The notes below the pieces were generated by a model. It had not been told where the DNA came from. It saw only the letters and a list, made by a program, of their open reading frames with translations, and made no database searches. From Shimia biformata (GTDB lineage Bacteria; Pseudomonadota; Alphaproteobacteria; Rhodobacterales; Rhodobacteraceae): a stretch of 64,000 bases of DNA. The number at the start of each line of letters is the position of its first letter. The first letter of the stretch is position 1. Positions 17,757 through 27,168 of the stretch are shown piece by piece. The stretch covers positions 1,335,475-1,399,474 of the forward strand of contig NZ_JAFEJK010000001.1 in NCBI RefSeq assembly GCF_016888515.1. Direction: 5' to 3'. The translations under genes and the position numbers were made by a program.

Positions 17757-18644
17757 TTACTGGCGGACGTAGTTGCGCCAGTTGTGCTGTTCCTTGAACC
17801 CCAGAACCTCGCGGATCTTGCGGTTTGAAAACAGTGCCTCTTGCGGCTCAAGTTCACGAGTGACAGGCACGCCGGAATAGAACCGCCTGATGATTTCATC
17901 ATTCGGCAGGTCTACTGAATTGGTGTCATTTCCCGCGTTGAACACCTGATAGCCCAGACTGTCGGTTTTCAGACATAGATCGACGATCTGGCCCAGATCG
18001 CGTGCGTCGATATAGCAGAAGATATTGCGCAGCCGTGTCTTGGGGTCGGTAAAGAATCCGGGGAAACGGTCATATTCATCCGGTTCGATCACGTTGCCGA
18101 TCCTCAGCCCGTAGATATCCGCACCCGACCGACGCTGAAACGCCCGGCCTGTCTTTTCGTTCACCACCTTGGACAGCCCGTAGGAATCCATCGGGTTGGT
18201 GTCGTGATCCTCGTCCACCGGCAGATAGTCGGGCATCACCTCACCATCGGCGAAACAGACGCCATAGGTGGTCTCGGACGAAGCAAAGATGATCTTGCCG
18301 ATACCCAGCTTGGTCGCAGCCTCGATCACGTTGTAGGTGCCAACCGTATTCACGCGGAAGGTTTCGTGATCCGGCTGGATCAGGATGCGCGGGACAGCGG
18401 CGAAATGCACCACGGCGTCAAATGACGGCACACCGGTTCCCGGTTCCAACTCGTCGAAATTGGCATAGCTGGTCAGGACGTTGAACATTGCACCAGAGTC
18501 AGTGATGTCGGCGGTCAGGTTGTCGATGCCGGGTTCATCCAGCGGGGTCAGATCGACATTCACCACCCGATGCCCCTGATCGCGCAGGTAACGGCAGACA
18601 TGACGCCCGGCCTTGCCCGAACCTCCGGTGAAAAGAATGCGCAT
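17757..18644 (-). CDS. NAD-dependent epimerase/dehydratase (extended SDR)
   Basis: 295 residues from the ATG at 18644, preceded by GGGAGA; the upstream in-frame start lacks a ribosome site. An N-terminal Rossmann motif TGGSGKAGRH binds NAD(H), and the active-site pair is in DSYGLSKVVNEK (Tyr and Lys four apart), preceded by FASSETTYG, which supplies the serine/threonine. This is the extended-SDR sugar-nucleotide epimerase type, but closely related uronate dehydrogenases share the pattern, so the substrate is not fixed. It is the last gene before the lpdA terminator and is transcribed separately from the TCA operon. Convergent with the PPOX gene. Confidence 0.83.
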   Translation of the reverse strand: MRILFTGGSGKAGRHVCRYLRDQGHRVVNVDLTPLDEPGIDNLTADITDSGAMFNVLTSYANFDELEPGTGVPSFDAVVHFAAVPRILIQPDHETFRVNTVGTYNVIEAATKLGIGKIIFASSETTYGVCFADGEVMPDYLPVDEDHDTNPMDSYGLSKVVNEKTGRAFQRRSGADIYGLRIGNVIEPDEYDRFPGFFTDPKTRLRNIFCYIDARDLGQIVDLCLKTDSLGYQVFNAGNDTNSVDLPNDEIIRRFYSGVPVTRELEPQEALFSNRKIREVLGFKEQHNWRNYVRQ

Positions 18645-18690
18645 AGCTTGTCTCCCTCGATTGTCGGGGCACTGTTTCACAGGCCGAGCA

Positions 18691-18722
18691 AAGAAAAAAG
18701 GGCGGCCGAGAAGCCGCCCTTT
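18691..18722 (-). terminator. rho-independent terminator of lpdA
   Basis: Reading leftwards, the stem GGGCGGC / GCCGCCC (arms 18713-18719 and 18700-18706, 6-nt loop) is followed by a T-rich run (18691-18699 read as TTTTTTCTT). It lies 22 bp after the lpdA stop and closes the mdh-to-lpd transcription block. Confidence 0.88.
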
Positions 18723-18743
18723 GCCGTTCTGAGCAAGGCTGGA

Positions 18744-20144
18744 TCAGCTGTGGATCGGACCGTCGCCACAGGCCAGCGCCGCTTCGCGCACGGCTTCGGA
18801 ATAGGTCGGGTGGGCGTGGCAGGTCAGGGCGATGTCCTGCGCCGACGCGCCGAACTCCATGCTCACACAGATCTCGTGGATCATGTCGCCTGCCGCCGGG
18901 CCGATGATCGCTGCGCCAAGGATGCGGTCGGTTTCGGCATCGACGATCAGCTTGACAAAGCCGCCTTCGGCCTGATGCACGGCTTTGGCACGGGCGTTGC
19001 CCATGAACATGAACTTGCCGGTCTTGATCTTGCGGCCTTCGGCCTTTAGCGCGGCCTCGGTCTGGCCAACGGTCGCGACCTCGGGGGTGGTGTAGACCAC
19101 ACCGGGGATCACGCCATAGTTCACGTGGCCATGCTTGCCCGCGATCACTTCGGCCACGGCCATGCCTTCGTCTTCCGCCTTATGCGCCAGCATCGGGCCT
19201 TCGATCACGTCGCCGATGGCATAGATGCCGTCGACCGAGGTCTTCCAGTGGGCATCGGTGGCGATCTGACCGCGCTGGGTCATCTGGACCCCCAGCGCCT
19301 CAAGCCCCAGCCCGTCGGTGAATGGTTTGCGGCCGGTGGCGACCAGCACCACATCGGCGTCCAGAACCTCGACATCGTCGGGTTTCTTGTTCAGCGCATA
19401 GCTGACCTTGGCCTTTGATTTGGTCGCCTCGACGCCTTTCACGGCCGCGCCGGTGATGATGTTCAGCCCCTGCTTTTCAAGGATGCGCTTGAAGCTGCGC
19501 TGCACGTCGGCATCCATGCCGGGGCAGACAGCGTCCATGTATTCGACCACCGTGACCTCGGAGCCCAGACGGGCATAGACCGAGCCCAGTTCCAGCCCGA
19601 TCACACCGGCGCCGATGACCACCAGCTTCTTCGGCACTTTCGGCAGGTCCAGCGCACCGGTCGAGTCGACCACGACCTTGCCGTCATTGTCGACCTCGAC
19701 ACCTGGAATGGAGGATGCAACGGACCCGGACGCGATCACGATATTCTTGGCGTCGTGGGTTTCGTCGCCAACCTGCACCTTGCCCGCGGCGGGAATGGTG
19801 GCCCAGCCCTTGATCCAGTCGATCTTGTTTTTCTTGAACAGGAACTCGATGCCGCTGGTGTTCTGGCCGATGACGTCATCCTTGTAGGATTTCATCTGCT
19901 TCCAGTCGACCGAGGGCGCCTTGCCCTTCAGCCCCATCGACGCAAAATTGTGTTCCGCCTCGTGCAGCATGTGGCTGGCATGCAGCAGCGCTTTCGACGG
20001 GATACAGCCAACGTTCAGGCAGGTGCCGCCCAGCGTCTCGCGGCCTTCGACAACAGCCGTCTTCAGACCCAGTTGCGCGCAGCGGATGGCAGAGACATAC
20101 CCGCCGGGGCCTGCTCCGATGATGATGACGTCATATTGTGCCAT
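18744..20144 (-). CDS. lpdA: dihydrolipoyl dehydrogenase (E3)
   Basis: 466 residues. It reoxidises dihydrolipoyl groups of 2-oxoacid dehydrogenase complexes, passing electrons to NAD+. The FAD-binding GAGPGG sits at residues 10-15, the redox-active disulfide in [13 protein letters not shown] (C42 and C47), the NAD-binding [10 protein letters not shown] near 180, and the C-terminal [13 protein letters not shown] carries the catalytic His-Glu pair. As last gene of the cluster with sucA and sucB it is the E3 of the 2-oxoglutarate dehydrogenase complex. It is separated from the glycosyltransferase upstream by 66 bp, so it may have an additional promoter. A strong terminator follows. Confidence 0.96.
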   Translation of the reverse strand: MAQYDVIIIGAGPGGYVSAIRCAQLGLKTAVVEGRETLGGTCLNVGCIPSKALLHASHMLHEAEHNFASMGLKGKAPSVDWKQMKSYKDDVIGQNTSGIEFLFKKNKIDWIKGWATIPAAGKVQVGDETHDAKNIVIASGSVASSIPGVEVDNDGKVVVDSTGALDLPKVPKKLVVIGAGVIGLELGSVYARLGSEVTVVEYMDAVCPGMDADVQRSFKRILEKQGLNIITGAAVKGVEATKSKAKVSYALNKKPDDVEVLDADVVLVATGRKPFTDGLGLEALGVQMTQRGQIATDAHWKTSVDGIYAIGDVIEGPMLAHKAEDEGMAVAEVIAGKHGHVNYGVIPGVVYTTPEVATVGQTEAALKAEGRKIKTGKFMFMGNARAKAVHQAEGGFVKLIVDAETDRILGAAIIGPAAGDMIHEICVSMEFGASAQDIALTCHAHPTYSEAVREAALACGDGPIHS

Positions 20145-20210
20145 GTTTCAGTTCCTTTTCGGGTTTCGACGAGGAGGCGTCGGTATTTTCGTCAAACGTA
20201 TGCTGTTTCG

Positions 20211-21194
20211 TTATTTTGCCGTCCATGCGGCAAGGTTCTTGTCGGTCAGAACCGCCTCGCGGCGGGTGCGGAACCAGGTGATGCAATCCTGTTCGGTGCG
20301 GGCGATGTCCGGGTTTTGTCGCATCGCTGCGATCCGGGCCTCTGTGCCATTCCAGTGGCGCAAGATCCTGCGATTCTCGACATCGTTCCGGTTCGCGCGG
20401 TGATGCCATGACGAGCCGAGGTGGTATTTGTCCGAGGTCTTGCCCTGTCCATCACCCCGGTCGTTTTTCATCAGAAAGACGTCAACCGATTTCACCGCAT
20501 AGTGGTTGATGCAGGCGCGGTTCGGCTTCATAGCGCGGCCAACCGGGACATAGCGGCTGCGTCTGGGGCCGGTGATGCCGCGCGAGGTCAGTGCGTTGCC
20601 CACGGCATTCAGGACGGCGATGTCGTCAACCTTCGGGCGCAGGGGCATGTGTTCATTGGCATGTTCGAACTTGCGAAAGCGGAACATCGACTTGAACTTG
20701 ACCGTCTCGGGGTCGGGGTGGCCCTCGCATTGGGTGAAAACCGGCAGCACCGCGCCGGCCCATTCCAACTGGCCACTATCGCCGAAATTCCGCCATGCCA
20801 GAGCGATCACGTCGCCCTCTCCGGCGCGGTCCAGCAGGTCGTCGACATGGCCGCCACCCATGCGGACGTGCAGAAACTCGTCACTGTCGAGATGACACAG
20901 CCATTCGGTGTCGGTTTCCGCCAGAAACTCCATCGCCGCAGCCATGCCCGCATCCTGCGGCGATTGACCCGATGCGGGATCAGCGCGCAGATGGGTGACA
21001 AACCCGGCTGCGTCCAGCGCGTCCAGCAACCTGTCCGATCCGTCGGTGCAATTGTTGGAGCAGATCACCACGCGGTCGAAACCGATCTCAAGGTGATAGG
21101 CCACCCATTCGAGAATGAAGATACCCTCGTTCCGCATCGACGCCACGAGGGCGGTTTTGGGGTGTGGTATTTGGCTGGCCGCTGCAATCTTCAT
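20211..21194 (-). CDS. family 2-type glycosyltransferase inside the sucB-lpdA interval
   Basis: 327 residues. The N-terminal half looks like a GT-A fold glycosyltransferase: an MRNEGIFILEWVAYH nucleotide-binding start (about 20-34), VICSNNCTDGSDRLLD (about 44-59), and the metal-binding DSD in CHLDSDEFLH (about 100-109). The family is the glycosyl transferase 2/92-like set found widely in roseobacters. No membrane segment is visible, so it is probably a cytosolic enzyme acting on a sugar-nucleotide donor. It lies 7 bp after the small membrane protein gene and 66 bp before lpdA, all leftward. Why a glycosyltransferase is embedded between sucB and lpdA is unknown. Confidence 0.72.
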   Translation of the reverse strand: MKIAAASQIPHPKTALVASMRNEGIFILEWVAYHLEIGFDRVVICSNNCTDGSDRLLDALDAAGFVTHLRADPASGQSPQDAGMAAAMEFLAETDTEWLCHLDSDEFLHVRMGGGHVDDLLDRAGEGDVIALAWRNFGDSGQLEWAGAVLPVFTQCEGHPDPETVKFKSMFRFRKFEHANEHMPLRPKVDDIAVLNAVGNALTSRGITGPRRSRYVPVGRAMKPNRACINHYAVKSVDVFLMKNDRGDGQGKTSDKYHLGSSWHHRANRNDVENRRILRHWNGTEARIAAMRQNPDIARTEQDCITWFRTRREAVLTDKNLAAWTAK

Positions 21195-21201
21195 ATCAGA
21201 A

Positions 21202-21609
21202 CTACTCGACCACCGGTGAAGGAAGCTTCCTGTTGCGCAACCAAATCACAATGCCGCAGATCGAAACAAATCCGAGAATTTTCGACAAAAAGCCAACCAG
21301 AATCGAGAAGGCTCCGTTGGAAAACAAGCTTTGGCCAAACACGAGGTCGAAGACAACGAAGAGGCAGTAGGTTCCGCAAACGATGATCCATTCGCGTGCC
21401 AAGGCGTAAAGTATGAACAAATACAGTACGGCCGTTAGCACTGCGGTTTGGGTGGCTTGTTCAAAATTCCGCCCTGCATTGATTTCAATCGCCCCTGCAA
21501 AAGCCAAAAGCACCCAGAGAAGGATCAGTTGGACAAGAACGGCGCGCGATGCGAGGCGGCGGCCATCGGCCGCGCGCCCCTTTTCCGTGATTTGGAAAGC
21601 CGCGCGCAT
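21202..21609 (-). CDS. small hydrophobic membrane protein of unknown function
   Basis: 135 residues with about three or four predicted membrane helices (about 28-46, 57-72, 76-95 and 105-125), a basic N-terminus and a basic C-terminus. I recognise no family. It lies 6 bp after sucB and 7 bp before the family 2 glycosyltransferase, both in the same direction, so it is very probably cotranscribed with sucAB. The compact spacing and membrane topology make a partner role with the glycosyltransferase possible, for example as a membrane tether or lipid-linked sugar handler. That is inference from position only. Confidence 0.65.
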   Translation of the reverse strand: MRAAFQITEKGRAADGRRLASRAVLVQLILLWVLLAFAGAIEINAGRNFEQATQTAVLTAVLYLFILYALAREWIIVCGTYCLFVVFDLVFGQSLFSNGAFSILVGFLSKILGFVSICGIVIWLRNRKLPSPVVE

Positions 21610-21615
21610 GACGCC

Positions 21616-23118
21616 TTACAGATCCATCAGCAACCGGCGCGGGTCTTCCAGTGCTTCCTTGACGCGGACAAGGAAGGTCACGGCGCCTTTGCCGTCGACG
21701 ATGCGGTGGTCATAGGACAGCGCCAGGTACATCATCGGGCGAATCTTGATCTCGCCGTTGATGACCATGGGACGTTCCTGGATCTTGTGCATGCCGAGGA
21801 TACCCGATTGCGGCGGGTTCAGGATCGGCGAGGACATCAGTGAGCCATAGACGCCACCGTTCGAGATGGTGAAGGTGCCGCCCTGCATTTCCGCCATCGA
21901 CAGTTTGCCATCGCGGGCACGGCGGCCTTTTTCGCCAATCGCTTTCTCGATCTCGGCAAAGGACATCTTGTCGGCATCGCGGATGACCGGCACCACAAGA
22001 CCCTGCGGCGTGCCAGCCGCGACGCCCATGTGGACGAAGTTCTTGTAGACGATCTCGTTCCCGTCGATCTCGGCGTTGACCTCGGGCACCTCTTTCAGCG
22101 CATGGCAGCAGGCCTTGGTGAAGAAGGACATGAAGCCCATGCGGACGCCGTGCTTCTTCTCGAACTGGTCCTTGTACTGGTTGCGGATCGCCATGACCTC
22201 GGTCATGTCCACCTCGTTGTAGGTGGTCAGGATCGCGGCGGTGTTCTGGGCGTCCTTCAGGCGCTTGGCGATGGTCTGGCGCAGGCGGGTCATCTTGACC
22301 CGCTCCTCACGCGCGGCATCCTCGGCGGCGACAGGCGCGCGGGGTGCGGCAGCCGGGGCAGGCGCGGCGGCGGCGGGCTGGGCCGGGGCAATCGCGGCTT
22401 TCAGCACGTCTTCCTTCATGACGCGCCCGTCACGGCCCGATCCCTGTACCGAAGCCGGGTCGATGCCCTTTTCCGCCATCAGCTTGTTGGCCGAGGGTGC
22501 GTTTTCCACGTCTTTGCCCGTGGTCGCGGCAGCAGGTGCTGCGGCGGCAGCGGCGGGGGCGGCAGCAACCGCACCCGATGCCGAGATCACGGCAAGCTTG
22601 GCGCTGGCATCCACCGTGGTGCCTTCCGGCGCGGTGATTTCGGCCAGCACGCCGGATGCGGGCGCAGGCACCTCGACCGAGACTTTGTCGGTTTCCAGCT
22701 CGCACAGCATCTCGTCCTGCGAGACGCTGTCGCCAACGGCCTTGAACCAGGTCGAGACGGTGGCTTCGGTGACGCTTTCGCCAAGGGTGGGCACCATCAC
22801 ATCAACGCTGTCGTCACCCGACGCGGCGGGGGCCGCAGCGGGTTTGGCCTCGGATGCGGCGGGGGCAGGGGCGGCGCCTTCGCCGGCCTCAATGGTGGCA
22901 AGCAGCGCGTCGACACCAACCGTTTCACCTTCGGCGGCAACGATGGATCCCATGACGCCAGCGGCGGGCGCGGGCACTTCCACGGTCACCTTGTCGGTTT
23001 CCAACTCGCACAGCATTTCATCCACCGCGACGGCATCGCCGGGCTTCTTGAACCATGTGGCCACGGTCGCTTCGGTGACGGATTCGCCAAGGGTGGGGAC
23101 GCGAACTTCGGTCGTCAT
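21616..23118 (-). CDS. sucB: 2-oxoglutarate dehydrogenase E2, dihydrolipoyllysine succinyltransferase, with two lipoyl domains
   Basis: 500 residues. The E2 core of the 2-oxoglutarate dehydrogenase complex. It has two tandem lipoyl domains, with lipoylated K43 ([10 protein letters not shown]) and K145 ([10 protein letters not shown]), joined by Ala/Pro-rich linkers. An E3/E1-binding peripheral subunit domain follows near 205-240 ([14 protein letters not shown]), and the catalytic domain ends with HRIVDGKG, which carries the active-site histidine. A classical E. coli SucB has only one lipoyl domain (about 405 residues), so this is the long, two-lipoyl form. The gene starts 3 bp after the sucA stop, so the two are cotranslated. 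Confidence 0.95.
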   Translation of the reverse strand: MTTEVRVPTLGESVTEATVATWFKKPGDAVAVDEMLCELETDKVTVEVPAPAAGVMGSIVAAEGETVGVDALLATIEAGEGAAPAPAASEAKPAAAPAASGDDSVDVMVPTLGESVTEATVSTWFKAVGDSVSQDEMLCELETDKVSVEVPAPASGVLAEITAPEGTTVDASAKLAVISASGAVAAAPAAAAAAPAAATTGKDVENAPSANKLMAEKGIDPASVQGSGRDGRVMKEDVLKAAIAPAQPAAAAPAPAAAPRAPVAAEDAAREERVKMTRLRQTIAKRLKDAQNTAAILTTYNEVDMTEVMAIRNQYKDQFEKKHGVRMGFMSFFTKACCHALKEVPEVNAEIDGNEIVYKNFVHMGVAAGTPQGLVVPVIRDADKMSFAEIEKAIGEKGRRARDGKLSMAEMQGGTFTISNGGVYGSLMSSPILNPPQSGILGMHKIQERPMVINGEIKIRPMMYLALSYDHRIVDGKGAVTFLVRVKEALEDPRRLLMDL

Positions 23119-23121
23119 CGC

Positions 23122-26085
23122 TTATTTTCCTTCCATGGTCAGCGCGGCATCGACCAGCGCCTCTTGTTGAGCTTTGTGTTGGCTTGCCAGACCCGTGGCC
23201 GGCGACGCCGAAGCCGGACGACCGGCATAGACAGGGCGGGTATGCTTGGCGCCAATGCGCTGCAGCACCCATTCGATATTGGGTTCGATGAAGGTCCAGG
23301 CCCCCTGGTTCTTGGGCTCTTCCTGGCACCAGACCATCTCGGCGTTTTTGAACCGTTCCAGTTCCTTCACCGCCGCAAGCGCCGGGAAGGGATAGAACTG
23401 TTCGAACCGCAGCAGGTAGATGTCGTCGATCCCGCGCTTGTCGCGCTCTTCCAGCAGGTCGAAATAGACCTTGCCGGAACACATGACGACGCGCTTGATC
23501 TTGTCATCCGCCTTGAGCTTGGTTTCCGAGTGACCCTTCTGGGCGTCGTCCCACAGAACCCTGTGGAAGCTCGACCCGGTGGTGAAATCTTCTGCATTCG
23601 AGATGCACAGCTTGTGCCGCAGAAGCGATTTCGGCGTCATCAGGATCAGCGGTTTGCGGAACGAACGGTGGATCTGGCGCCGCAGGATGTGGAAATAGTT
23701 TGCCGGGGTCGTGCAGTTTGCCACGATCCAGTTGTCACCGCCGCACATCTGCAGGAACCGTTCCAGCCGTGCCGACGAGTGTTCCGGGCCCTGGCCCTCG
23801 AACCCGTGCGGCAGCAGGCAGACAAGGCCGGACATCCGCAGCCATTTCGATTCACCGGAACTGATGAACTGGTCGAACATGATCTGCGCGCCGTTGGCAA
23901 AGTCACCGAACTGCGCTTCCCACAGGGTCAGCGCGTTGGGTTCCGCCAGCGAATAGCCGTATTCAAAGCCGGACACCGCGTATTCCGACAGCGCCGAGTC
24001 GATCACCTCGTACTGGGCCTGACCATTGCGGATGTGGTTCAGCGGATAGTACCGCTCTTCCGTGTCCTGGTTCACGATCCCGGAATGGCGCTGCGAGAAG
24101 GTGCCGCGCGTGGCGTCCTGCCCGGACAGGCGGACCGGGTAGCCTTCGGTCAGAAGGCTGCCGAAAGCCAGGGCTTCGGCGGTGGCCCAGTCAAACCCCT
24201 GACCGGACTTGAACATCTCGGCCTTGCTTTCCAGAAGCCGCGCAACCGTCTTGTGGATCGGGTAGCCCTCGGGGACCGACGACAGGGATTTACCGACCTC
24301 TTGCAGGGTCTCTTCCTTGATCGCAGTCTGGCCGCGCTGGTATTCGCCATCTTCCTTGTCGAGGTGCTTCCAGCGACCATCCAGCCAGTCGGCCTTGTTG
24401 GGCTTGTATTCCTTGCCGGCCTCGAACTCTTCGTTTAGGTGGGCCTGGAACGCGGCCTTCATGTCCTCGATCTCGCCTTCGGGGATCAGCCCGTCCTTGA
24501 CGAGGCGCTCCGTGTAGAGCGTCAGCGTGGTTTTGTGTTTCTTAATCCGCTTGTACATGATCGGGTTGGTGAACATCGGTTCATCACCCTCGTTGTGACC
24601 AAAGCGGCGATAGCAGAACATATCGATCACCACGTCCTTGCCGAATTTCTGGCGGAACTCGGTGGCGACCTTGGCGGCATGGACAACCGCTTCCGGGTCG
24701 TCACCATTGACGTGGAAGATCGGGGCCTCGACCACCAGCGCGTTATCGGTCGGGTAGGGCGACGAGCGCGAGAAGTGCGGCGCGGTGGTAAAGCCGATCT
24801 GGTTGTTCACCACGATGTGGATCGTGCCGCCGGTGCGGTGACCGCGCAGGCCGGAAAGTGCAAAACACTCGGCCACGACACCCTGACCGGCAAAGGCCGC
24901 GTCGCCGTGCAGAAGGATCGGCAGAACGGCGGTGCGTTCCTTGTCGCCCAACTGGTCCTGCTTGGCGCGCACCTTGCCCAGCACCACCGGGTTCACCGCC
25001 TCAAGGTGCGAAGGGTTCGCCGTCAGCGACAGGTGGACGGTGTTGCCGTCAAACTCGCGGTCGGACGAGGCGCCGAGGTGGTATTTCACGTCGCCCGAGC
25101 CGTCGACATCCTCGGGTTTGAAGCTGCCGCCCTGGAATTCGTTGAAGATCGCGCGATAGGGTTTTGCCATCACGTTGGCCAGAACCGAAAGGCGGCCCCG
25201 GTGGGGCATGCCGATGACGATTTCCTTCAGACCCAGCGCGCCGCCGCGCTTGATGATCTGTTCCATCGCCGGGATCAGCGCTTCGCCACCGTCAAGGCCG
25301 AACCGTTTGGTGCCCATGTATTTCACATGCAGGAACTTCTCGAAACCTTCGGCCTCGACCAGCTTGTTCAGGATCGCCTTGCGGCCCTCGCGGGTGAAGG
25401 CGATTTCCTTGCCATAGCCCTCGATCCGCTCTTTCAGCCAGCCAGCCTGCTCGGGATCGGAAATATGCATGTATTGCAGCGCAAACGTGCCGCAATAGGT
25501 GCGCTTCACGATGTCCATGATCTGGCGCATCGTGGCGATTTCCAGCCCCAGCACCTTGTCGATAAAGATCGGCCGGTCCATGTCCGCGCCCGAGAACCCG
25601 TAAGACGCCGGGTCCAGCTCGGGATGCGGGGTCTTGTCGCGCATGTCCAGGGGGTCGAGGTCGGCGATCAGGTGGCCCCGGATCCGGTAGGCGCGGATGA
25701 TCATCAGCGCGCGGATCGAGTCCAGAACCGCGGTACGGATCTGCGCGTCCGACACTTCGACACCCTTGTCGGCGGCTTTCGCCTTGATCTTGTCGGCTGC
25801 GCCTTTTGCCTCTTCGGGCGGGGCGGGCCATTCGCCTGTCAGGGCGCTGGTCCAGTCATCGGCGGGTTGCGGCGGCCAGTCATTGCGCAGCCAACTGGGG
25901 CCGGTGGCCTCGGCCTTCACGTCAAGCTCGGCATCACCAAGCTGGCGGAAGAACTCCTGCCACGCCGCATCGACCGCACCCGGGTCGGCAGCATAGCGGG
26001 CATACATCTGTTCGAGGTATTCCGCGTTGTGGCCCTGCATGAAGGACGAGGCGTGGAAGATGTCGTTGGGGCTTTGGTCGGTCAT
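23122..26085 (-). CDS. sucA: 2-oxoglutarate dehydrogenase E1 component
   Basis: 987 residues, the normal length for this E1. It decarboxylates 2-oxoglutarate with thiamine diphosphate and transfers the succinyl group to the lipoyl arms of SucB. The N-terminal SucB-binding segment (FLEQMYARYAADP-like pattern, about 15-40) is present. The ThDP and magnesium site lies around GDAAFAGQG and the VVNNQIGFTT segment (about 395-450). The C-terminal transketolase-like domain includes PHGFEGQGPEHSS near 760-775. It starts with GGGAGT upstream. Gap 26086-26275 to sucD contains hairpins and a possible operator, so sucAB may be separately tuned from sucCD. Confidence 0.96.
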   Translation of the reverse strand: MTDQSPNDIFHASSFMQGHNAEYLEQMYARYAADPGAVDAAWQEFFRQLGDAELDVKAEATGPSWLRNDWPPQPADDWTSALTGEWPAPPEEAKGAADKIKAKAADKGVEVSDAQIRTAVLDSIRALMIIRAYRIRGHLIADLDPLDMRDKTPHPELDPASYGFSGADMDRPIFIDKVLGLEIATMRQIMDIVKRTYCGTFALQYMHISDPEQAGWLKERIEGYGKEIAFTREGRKAILNKLVEAEGFEKFLHVKYMGTKRFGLDGGEALIPAMEQIIKRGGALGLKEIVIGMPHRGRLSVLANVMAKPYRAIFNEFQGGSFKPEDVDGSGDVKYHLGASSDREFDGNTVHLSLTANPSHLEAVNPVVLGKVRAKQDQLGDKERTAVLPILLHGDAAFAGQGVVAECFALSGLRGHRTGGTIHIVVNNQIGFTTAPHFSRSSPYPTDNALVVEAPIFHVNGDDPEAVVHAAKVATEFRQKFGKDVVIDMFCYRRFGHNEGDEPMFTNPIMYKRIKKHKTTLTLYTERLVKDGLIPEGEIEDMKAAFQAHLNEEFEAGKEYKPNKADWLDGRWKHLDKEDGEYQRGQTAIKEETLQEVGKSLSSVPEGYPIHKTVARLLESKAEMFKSGQGFDWATAEALAFGSLLTEGYPVRLSGQDATRGTFSQRHSGIVNQDTEERYYPLNHIRNGQAQYEVIDSALSEYAVSGFEYGYSLAEPNALTLWEAQFGDFANGAQIMFDQFISSGESKWLRMSGLVCLLPHGFEGQGPEHSSARLERFLQMCGGDNWIVANCTTPANYFHILRRQIHRSFRKPLILMTPKSLLRHKLCISNAEDFTTGSSFHRVLWDDAQKGHSETKLKADDKIKRVVMCSGKVYFDLLEERDKRGIDDIYLLRFEQFYPFPALAAVKELERFKNAEMVWCQEEPKNQGAWTFIEPNIEWVLQRIGAKHTRPVYAGRPASASPATGLASQHKAQQEALVDAALTMEGK

Positions 26086-26154
26086 GGCGGACTCCCGATC
26101 CCGAAAAATTCAGGTCAACCGTTGTCGTCAGAATTGAGAGGGCAGCAATTGGTT

Positions 26155-26243
26155 TTGATCACCGCCCGGCGGCAACGCCGGGCAGCGCCCGACCCGCCCC
26201 CCAGGGCGGGCGCTTCACGCCCCCCCTCGGGTCCGGCGCTGCC
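26155..26243. repeat. sucD-sucA intergenic region: nested hairpins and a degenerate operator
   Basis: An outer imperfect inverted repeat (26181-26196 against 26228-26243, 15 of 16 pairing, GGCAGCGCC type) encloses a perfect 7-bp hairpin, CCCGCCC-CCCA-GGGCGGG (26193-26210). Another hairpin, CCCGGCG-GCAA-CGCCGGG, lies at 26165-26182. Together they can form a strong folded structure in the sucD-sucA message, which could stabilise sucCD mRNA or attenuate sucAB. At 26155-26162, TTGATCAC matches 7 of 8 bases of the GTGATCAC core seen before sucC and sdhC, about 70 bp upstream of the sucA start. The region 26086-26275 holds no gene. Confidence 0.6.
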
Positions 26244-26275
26244 CTCAGCGCCTGTGACGGGTCGGTTCAGTTTCA

Positions 26276-27163
26276 TCAGCCCAGCTCAATCGCTTTCTGG
26301 ACCGCTTCGCCCAGCGTGGCGGGGCTGTCGGCGACGACGATGCCGGCTTCTTTCATCGCGGCGATCTTGTCTTCGGCGCCACCTTTGCCACCGGCAACAA
26401 TCGCGCCTGCGTGACCCATGCGGCGGCCCGGAGGCGCTGTGCGGCCCGCGATAAAGCCAGCGGTCGGCTTCCAGCGGCCCTTCTTGCGCTCGTTCGCCAG
26501 GAATTCAGCGGCTTCTTCTTCCGCCGAACCACCGATCTCACCGATCATGATGATCGACTGGGTCTCGTCATCCGAAAGGAACATGTCCAAGACGTCGATA
26601 TGCTCGGTGCCCTTGATCGGGTCGCCACCGATGCCAACAGCCGTCGATTGGCCAAGGCCGATATCCGCAGTTTGTTTCACGGCTTCATAGGTAAGCGTGC
26701 CCGAGCGCGAGACAACACCAACCGAGCCGCGTTTATGGATGTGGCCGGGCATGATGCCGATCTTGCAGGCGTCCGGGGTGATGATGCCGGGGCAGTTCGG
26801 ACCGATCAGGCGGCTTGCCGAGCCTTCCAGCGCGCGTTTCACCTTCATCATGTCCAGTACCGGGATGCCTTCGGTGATACACACGATCAGTTCCATCTCG
26901 GCGTCGATCGCTTCGAGGATCGAGTCCGCCGCAAACGGCGGGGGCACATAAATCACCGAGGCGTTGGCTTCGGTCTTGGCCTTGGCTTCGTGGACCGAGT
27001 CAAAGACAGGCAGGCCCAGATGCTCCATGCCGCCCTTGCCGGGGGTCACGCCGCCGACCATCTTGGTGCCATAGGCGATGGCCTGTTCCGAGTGAAAGGT
27101 GCCTTGCGAGCCGGTGAAGCCCTGACAGATCACCTTGGTGTTTTCATCAACAAGAATTGCCAT
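26276..27163 (-). CDS. sucD: succinyl-CoA synthetase alpha subunit
   Basis: 295 residues. With SucC it converts succinyl-CoA to succinate while making a nucleoside triphosphate. The CoA-binding Rossmann start [16 protein letters not shown] lies at about 13-28, and [11 protein letters not shown] near 95-105 and SRSGTLTYE near 152-160 are conserved. The phosphohistidine is H251 in [14 protein letters not shown]. It starts 5 bp after sucC, so the two subunits are co-translated. A hairpin-rich gap separates it from sucA. Confidence 0.96.
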   Translation of the reverse strand: MAILVDENTKVICQGFTGSQGTFHSEQAIAYGTKMVGGVTPGKGGMEHLGLPVFDSVHEAKAKTEANASVIYVPPPFAADSILEAIDAEMELIVCITEGIPVLDMMKVKRALEGSASRLIGPNCPGIITPDACKIGIMPGHIHKRGSVGVVSRSGTLTYEAVKQTADIGLGQSTAVGIGGDPIKGTEHIDVLDMFLSDDETQSIIMIGEIGGSAEEEAAEFLANERKKGRWKPTAGFIAGRTAPPGRRMGHAGAIVAGGKGGAEDKIAAMKEAGIVVADSPATLGEAVQKAIELG

Positions 27164-27168
27164 CAGTC

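Noticed and set aside
22030-26454. Very long plus-strand frames antisense to sucB and sucA (up to 802 and 671 codons)
   Set aside because: They lie wholly on the opposite strand of genes with recognised domains, have no domain themselves, and arise because high-GC third positions suppress stops in the antisense frame.
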